This document shows, piece by piece, positions 32,151-35,465 of a stretch of DNA of 35,465 nt. The position numbers were made by a program, and so were the translations under genes. This DNA comes from Planctomycetota bacterium (lineage in GTDB: Bacteria > Planctomycetota > Phycisphaerae > UBA1845 > JANYLN01), in contig JANYLN010000006.1 of the NCBI GenBank assembly GCA_025357795.1, forward strand, positions 1-35,465, given 5' to 3'. The first letter of the stretch is position 1. Each line of letters opens with the position of its first letter. The notes beneath the pieces are model-generated. The model had not been told where the DNA came from. It saw only the letters and a list, made by a program, of their open reading frames with translations, and did not search any database.

Positions 32151-32543
32151 GTGCTGCAAGGGTGGTCTGACAAGCTGACGAGTCTGAAGCCGTGGGAGAT
32201 GTTCTGGCTGGGCTTCGGATTCGCGGCCCAGAGTTTCTTCGCCGCTCGCTTCGTCTGGCAGTGGCTGGTCTCGGAGAAGAAGGGGCGCAGCACGGTGCCG
32301 CTGGGCTTCTGGATCCTGAGCCTGCTGGGCGGGGGGATGCTGCTGGTCTACGCGTGCCACCTGAAGGACCCGGTCTTCATCGCGGGGCAGGGACTGGGCA
32401 TGTTCATCTATGTCCGCAACCTCATGCTGATCAGCCAGCGACGGGCGATCGTGCGGCAGCGCCACGCGGCGCTACTGGTCGGGGGAAACGGCAAGACGCA
32501 TGCGGATGATTCCGCCGCACCGCGACGGATCGACGTTTCCTGA
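32151..32543 (+). CDS. Lipid-A-disaccharide synthase N-terminal-domain membrane protein
   Basis: A 130-residue protein of the LAB_N family, here as a stand-alone gene rather than fused to LpxB. Start GTG 32151, after AAAGG. The domain runs through MFWLGFGFAAQSFFAARFVW, QWLVSEKKGRSTVPLGFWIL, SLLGGGMLLVYACHLKDPVF, and GLGMFIYVRNLMLI: three membrane helices with the conserved Gln-Trp and (K)KGRS-x-(V)P elements. The family has a PQ-loop/SWEET-like look; stand-alone forms often sit beside glycosyltransferases or lipid A genes, which is not so here. Actual function unknown. Its last 30 residues are polar and not conserved in the family. Confidence 0.88.
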   Translation: MLQGWSDKLTSLKPWEMFWLGFGFAAQSFFAARFVWQWLVSEKKGRSTVPLGFWILSLLGGGMLLVYACHLKDPVFIAGQGLGMFIYVRNLMLISQRRAIVRQRHAALLVGGNGKTHADDSAAPRRIDVS

Positions 32544-32565
32544 GGGGCGTCTTGAACGGCCACTA

Positions 32566-33141
32566 TCAGGTCCGGAGCACGAGCAGGTATACCCACAGCG
32601 CGGCGGCCATCAGGGCGGTGCCGACCGCGACATAGCCCAGCAGTTGCCGGACGATCCCCGGCAACCAGCGCGACGGCAGATCCAACACCCTTATCACCAG
32701 GGCCAGCGGCAGGAAGAGCAAGTCCACGATCCGCATGAGTTGGCGCAAGAGGCCCGGGCGCGGCGGACGGGCGGCGGCACTGACGGGGTTGCCGCCCTGG
32801 AGCTGCTGGATCGCCTGGTTGAGTTCCTGTTCGACCTCGACCTCGGGTGAGAGCGGGGCGTCGGGCGGTTTTGCGGCGGCGGGTTCGGTTGTTTGTTCCG
32901 GCTGGACATCCGGTGCGGCGGACTGTGCCGGTTGCTCGGCTGCAGGGGCGACGGGTTCGCCCGCGGCGGGGGGCGCAGCCGATTCGGGCGACGCGGCGCC
33001 GGACGGCGGCTTGCCGATCTCCTGCACGAGGGTCGAAGTCATGGTCTCGAGTTTCTCGAGGGTCTTCTCGACATCGGCCTCGCTGATCGTCTCGTCCGGA
33101 CCACCCTGCGACTGCGGTTTGCTCGCACCTGGCTGTTCCAC
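32566..33141 (-). CDS. Pro/Ala-rich membrane protein of unknown function
   Basis: A 191-residue protein, GTG start at 33141 with a GGAGG tract further upstream. Residues 1-45 are polar and helical (ISEADVEKTLEKLETMTSTL); 46-105 are rich in Pro, Ala, Glu and Gln; 120-190 hold an amphipathic segment (LLRQLMRIVDLLFLPLALVI) and a final membrane helix (LLGYVAVGTALMAAALWVYL). Planctomycetes have many such coiled-coil plus Pro/Ala linker plus membrane-tail proteins. No family recognised. It converges with the lipid-A N-domain gene (22 bp apart) and diverges from rsmE. Confidence 0.7.
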   Translation of the reverse strand: MEQPGASKPQSQGGPDETISEADVEKTLEKLETMTSTLVQEIGKPPSGAASPESAAPPAAGEPVAPAAEQPAQSAAPDVQPEQTTEPAAAKPPDAPLSPEVEVEQELNQAIQQLQGGNPVSAAARPPRPGLLRQLMRIVDLLFLPLALVIRVLDLPSRWLPGIVRQLLGYVAVGTALMAAALWVYLLVLRT

Positions 33142-33294
33142 GGGATCTGCCTGCCTCCTCCACGCGACAACGTCCGCTAACCATTTCAGTCAAACGTCAC
33201 ATGTTCATCGGCCCGGAGCCGCTGGATGTGAAGCAAGATCGGGCCGGCAGGTCGGCTGCGACAAAGTCGCCCCATTACCGTAACATACGGGGCC

Positions 33295-34047
33295 ATGAGT
33301 GACCATTGGCTTTATTCGCAGGCATTGCCGGCAGGGCCGGCGGACTGGACGCTACAGGGCGACGAGGCCCAGCACGCGCGGGCCAAGCGGCTCGAGGCGG
33401 GCGAGGCCGTACACCTATTCGACGGGCGCGGCCGGGTGGCGGCGGGACGGGTCGTCGCGTGCGAAAAGCGAGCCCTGTCGGTGCGGATCGAGCGGATCGA
33501 GACGGTCGGGCCACGGCGGCCTGGGGTGACGGTGGCGGTCAGCCCGCCCAAGGGCGAGCGGCTGGACTGGATGCTGGAGAAGCTGACGGAGCTGGGGGTT
33601 GCGGCGATCTGCCCGCTGCAGTGCGAGCGGTCGGTGGCGCAGGCAAAGGACGAACGCCTGGACCGCTGGCAGCGGCGGCTGGTCGAGGCCGCCAAGCAGG
33701 CGCACGTCGCGTGGCTGCCGACAATCGAACCATCCCATAAACTGGCACAGATATTGGCGCGGGCGGGCGAGTTCACGGACCTTCTGGTGGCGGACACGAT
33801 GGGACCGACGGCACCGATCCTGGCGCCGGCCTTGCCGGGGGAGGCCCGGCCTGTGGTGCTGATCGGGCCGGAGGGGGGCTTTAGCGAGGGCGAGCGGGAA
33901 CAGATGAGCCGCGCGGGGGTGCGGCGGGTGAGTCTTGGGCCTACGGTGCTGCGGACGGAGACGGCGGCGATCGTCGCGGCGGCGTGTTTGCTGGCCGGGG
34001 CGGACCTGGCCAACTGGAAGGGCACGAGCCAGGAGTCGCGGCCTTGA
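33295..34047 (+). CDS. rsmE: 16S rRNA (uracil-1498-N3)-methyltransferase RsmE
   Basis: A 250-residue SPOUT methyltransferase that methylates U1498 of 16S rRNA with SAM. The N-terminal PUA-like part includes GDEAQHARAKRLEAGEAVHL and LFDGRGRVAAGRV (usual HxxxVLR-type motif here HARAKRL). The trefoil-knot domain has VTVAVSPPKGERLDWMLEKL, ELGVAAICPLQCERS, LIGPEGGFSEGEREQM and LGPTVLRTETAAIVAAACLL, the last two being the SAM-binding knot. ATG 33295 is the first start. The stop overlaps the TTG start of birA (TTGA at 34044-34047), so the genes are co-translated. Confidence 0.95.
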   Translation: MSDHWLYSQALPAGPADWTLQGDEAQHARAKRLEAGEAVHLFDGRGRVAAGRVVACEKRALSVRIERIETVGPRRPGVTVAVSPPKGERLDWMLEKLTELGVAAICPLQCERSVAQAKDERLDRWQRRLVEAAKQAHVAWLPTIEPSHKLAQILARAGEFTDLLVADTMGPTAPILAPALPGEARPVVLIGPEGGFSEGEREQMSRAGVRRVSLGPTVLRTETAAIVAAACLLAGADLANWKGTSQESRP

Positions 34048-34856
34048 TCTTCGAACCGACGCTCAAGCAGGAGGAACTGGCGGGGGCCCTGCGAACACGG
34101 CGGATCGGCCGGACACTGCGCAGCCTGGCGGAGACGCCGAGCACGAACGACTTCTGCTGGCAGCAACTGGCTGCGCGCGGTGAGAAGGCGGACGGGTTCG
34201 TCGTGCTGGCGGACTATCAGACCGCGGGGCGGGGGCGATTCAGCCGGGCCTGGCTGGCGCCGCGGGCGTCGAGCGTTCTGCTCAGCGTGCTGATCCTGCA
34301 GGCGGAGGAGCCGCTGCTGTTCGAACGAATGAGCCTGATCGCGGGCATTGCGGGGTGTGTAGCGGCACGGCAGGTCAGCGATGCGGAGATCCAGTTGCGC
34401 TGGCCCAACGACCTGGTCTATCATCGCAAGAAGGTGGGCGGGGTGCTGGTCGAGAGCCGGCAGGTGTCGCCCGGGCGGATCGCGGCGGTGATCGGCACGG
34501 GCATCAATTGTTTGCAGCATCTGGCGCACTTTCCGGCGGAACTGCGTAGCCGGGCAACGTCGCTGGACATGGTCAGTTCCAACCCGATCTCACGGCTGAA
34601 CCTGGCGGTGGGCCTTGTCCAGCAGTTAGACCGGTGGCTGGGCCAACCTGCCCTGCCGGACGGACCGGCCGTGCGGGCCGCCTGGCAGGAGTTGATGGAG
34701 CCGCCTGGCCAACGGGTCTGCCTGATCCACGGGGGCCAGCGGCTGTACGGGACGACCATCGAACTCGATCCGACGGGTGGGCTGCTGGTGCAACTGGAGT
34801 CGGGCGGGCGACAGATATTCCATCCGTCGACGACGACGATGGAAGTGCCGGACTAA
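34044..34856 (+). CDS. birA: Biotin--[acetyl-CoA-carboxylase] ligase, catalytic form without DNA-binding domain
   Basis: A 270-residue biotin protein ligase that activates biotin with ATP and attaches it to the carboxylase carrier protein. TTG 34044 overlaps the rsmE stop and has AGGAG eight bases upstream, so the longer frame from 33984 is rejected. Motifs: ETPSTNDFCWQQL near the start, DYQTAGRGRFSRAWLAPRAS with the biotinyl-AMP-binding GRGR loop, LRWPNDLVYHRKKVGGVLVE with the catalytic Lys, and IGTGINC. The C-terminal SH3-like subdomain is seen in RVCLIHGGQRLYGTTIELD. There is no winged-helix N-terminus, so it is not a repressor of biotin genes. Confidence 0.94.
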   Translation: MIFEPTLKQEELAGALRTRRIGRTLRSLAETPSTNDFCWQQLAARGEKADGFVVLADYQTAGRGRFSRAWLAPRASSVLLSVLILQAEEPLLFERMSLIAGIAGCVAARQVSDAEIQLRWPNDLVYHRKKVGGVLVESRQVSPGRIAAVIGTGINCLQHLAHFPAELRSRATSLDMVSSNPISRLNLAVGLVQQLDRWLGQPALPDGPAVRAAWQELMEPPGQRVCLIHGGQRLYGTTIELDPTGGLLVQLESGGRQIFHPSTTTMEVPD

Positions 34857-34879
34857 GAGACTGCTTGCAAGAACAACCG

Positions 34880-34902
34880 CACTGGCGAGCAAGCCGCCAG
34901 TG
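34880..34902 (+). terminator. Hairpin after birA, possible terminator
   Basis: Arms CACTGGCG (34880-34887) and CGCCAGTG (34895-34902) with a 7-base loop, 24 bases past the birA stop. The only T-run (CCTTTTT) comes about 15 bases later, so termination is plausible but not typical. Confidence 0.45.
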
Positions 34903-35313
34903 ACACCCAGGCAAAAACCTTTTTGGAAACAGCCCCTAAGCCGACCGCCCGGGGGTCGGGGCCGTTGCGGTCCCGGGAAACTCCAGGCCATCCGCCCTGC
35001 CGTTCTTGCCCGAACCACCTTCGTATTCGATATCTAATAATGTGCAACAATCGGCAATCCAGGCCGGGCGGTGAGTACCGCCCTGGCTGGGAATCCCGGG
35101 CATGAGTCGCCTGGCCGGCACGCCCGCCTTGCATTGACAGTCACTTGCAACACCACATGGCTTACGACGTCCAGATAAAAAGCGGCTTACTATGGCTGAG
35201 AAGACCGGGGTTGCAGTCGCGGCTGGACCGGCAAGGCCGGGGGGTCGATACCAGCAATGGACTAGGTGGACCGCAACTTTCGGGAAGTTGGATCGGAAAG
35301 GGGATGTGAGCCC
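34903..35313. other. Non-coding leader of the pilin-like gene
   Basis: About 410 bases without a supported gene. Contains a small hairpin GGGCGGTGAGTACCGCCC at about 35068-35085 and a TTGACA hexamer at 35134-35139 with no matching -10. It may hold a long 5' leader for the gene at 35314, but no known riboswitch pattern was recognised. Confidence 0.4.
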
Positions 35314-35465
35314 ATGCAGTCGGAAGCAAGTAGACAACCTCGTGTGACCTGGATCGAAGTAGCGATCGTCGCCGTGGTGCTGGCGGTGCTGGCGGCGCTG
35401 GTCGTGCCGCAGTTCAGCCAAGCGGGCCTGAACCCGCGGGAGCAGGAACTGCGCGCGGCGGTGCA
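35314..35465 (+). CDS. Pilin/pseudopilin-like protein, partial (N-terminus only)
   Basis: Starts at ATG 35314, preceded by an AAAGGGGATG purine tract, and runs off the right edge after 50 residues. RVTWIEVAIVAVVLAVLAAL followed by VVPQFSQA is the hydrophobic helix of GspG/type IV pilin-like proteins, with the +5 Glu in WIEV and the typical VPQF end. The residue at the cleavage point is Arg where Gly is normal, so processing by prepilin peptidase is doubtful. Leader of 10 residues. Most likely a type II secretion or pilus-like protein; the rest of the gene is outside the window. Confidence 0.75.
   Translation, partial: MQSEASRQPRVTWIEVAIVAVVLAVLAALVVPQFSQAGLNPREQELRAAV

Noticed and set aside
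35134-35139. TTGACA as a promoter for the pilin-like gene
   Set aside because: No acceptable -10 at 15-19 bases and the distance to the gene is about 175 bases.

Overview
The window reads as chromosomal DNA of a high-GC planctomycete, most likely of the Phycisphaerae type. Pointers are two PEP-CTERM surface proteins, a dockerin-tailed beta-propeller protein, an H-X9-DG pseudopilin, long (about 570-600 aa) ResB/CcsA cytochrome c maturation proteins, and GC-rich intergenic DNA carrying dispersed palindromic repeats. This assignment is an inference from gene content; no rRNA or tRNA gene was seen.

Layout. (1) 1-752, minus: partial GYF/zinc-ribbon membrane protein, followed by about 1 kb of repeat-bearing non-coding DNA. 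(2) 1748-6466, plus: adenylylsulfate kinase, UDP-glucose dehydrogenase, UbiA-family prenyltransferase, family 2 glycosyltransferase and a HAD phosphatase, a set that fits polyprenyl-linked sugar and envelope polysaccharide work. (3) 6497-9142, minus: a 37-residue membrane peptide, a CBM9/DOMON-like secreted protein and an LTXXQ/Spy-like secreted protein, the last two followed by hairpin terminators. (4) 9298 to about 11490, plus: M48 membrane peptidase with a low-complexity tail, and a GxxExxY protein that lacks a stop codon where the family normally ends. (5) 15597 down to 11587, minus: promoter, complete cobalamin riboswitch, a short ORF invaded by a repeat, PEP-CTERM protein, beta-propeller/dockerin protein and pseudopilin. 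This is the most interesting locus: an apparently B12-controlled set of surface proteins. (6) 15892-16629, minus: cytidylate-kinase-like protein with a degenerate P-loop; then 16808-19290, plus: a radical SAM protein translationally coupled to a glycerol-1-phosphate dehydrogenase-like enzyme. (7) 23197 down to 19583, minus: ResB and CcsA of the system II cytochrome c pathway. (8) 23591-31923: TIM-barrel-like protein coupled to a zinc-ribbon membrane protein, YbgC-type thioesterase, YjbQ, NAD-dependent epimerase, unknown membrane protein, M20 dipeptidase and a second PEP-CTERM protein with a strong terminator. (9) 32151-35465: lipid-A N-domain protein, a Pro/Ala-rich membrane protein, RsmE, BirA and the start of a pilin-like protein.

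Dispersed elements recur across the window: a 51-bp palindromic repeat (three copies), a 9-10 bp hairpin (two copies), and a roughly 120-bp MITE-like element with long inverted ends (two copies about 21 kb apart). Most other long open frames are antisense or out-of-frame shadows typical of GC-rich DNA and are left out. Functions were assigned by motif recognition by eye; no database search was made.
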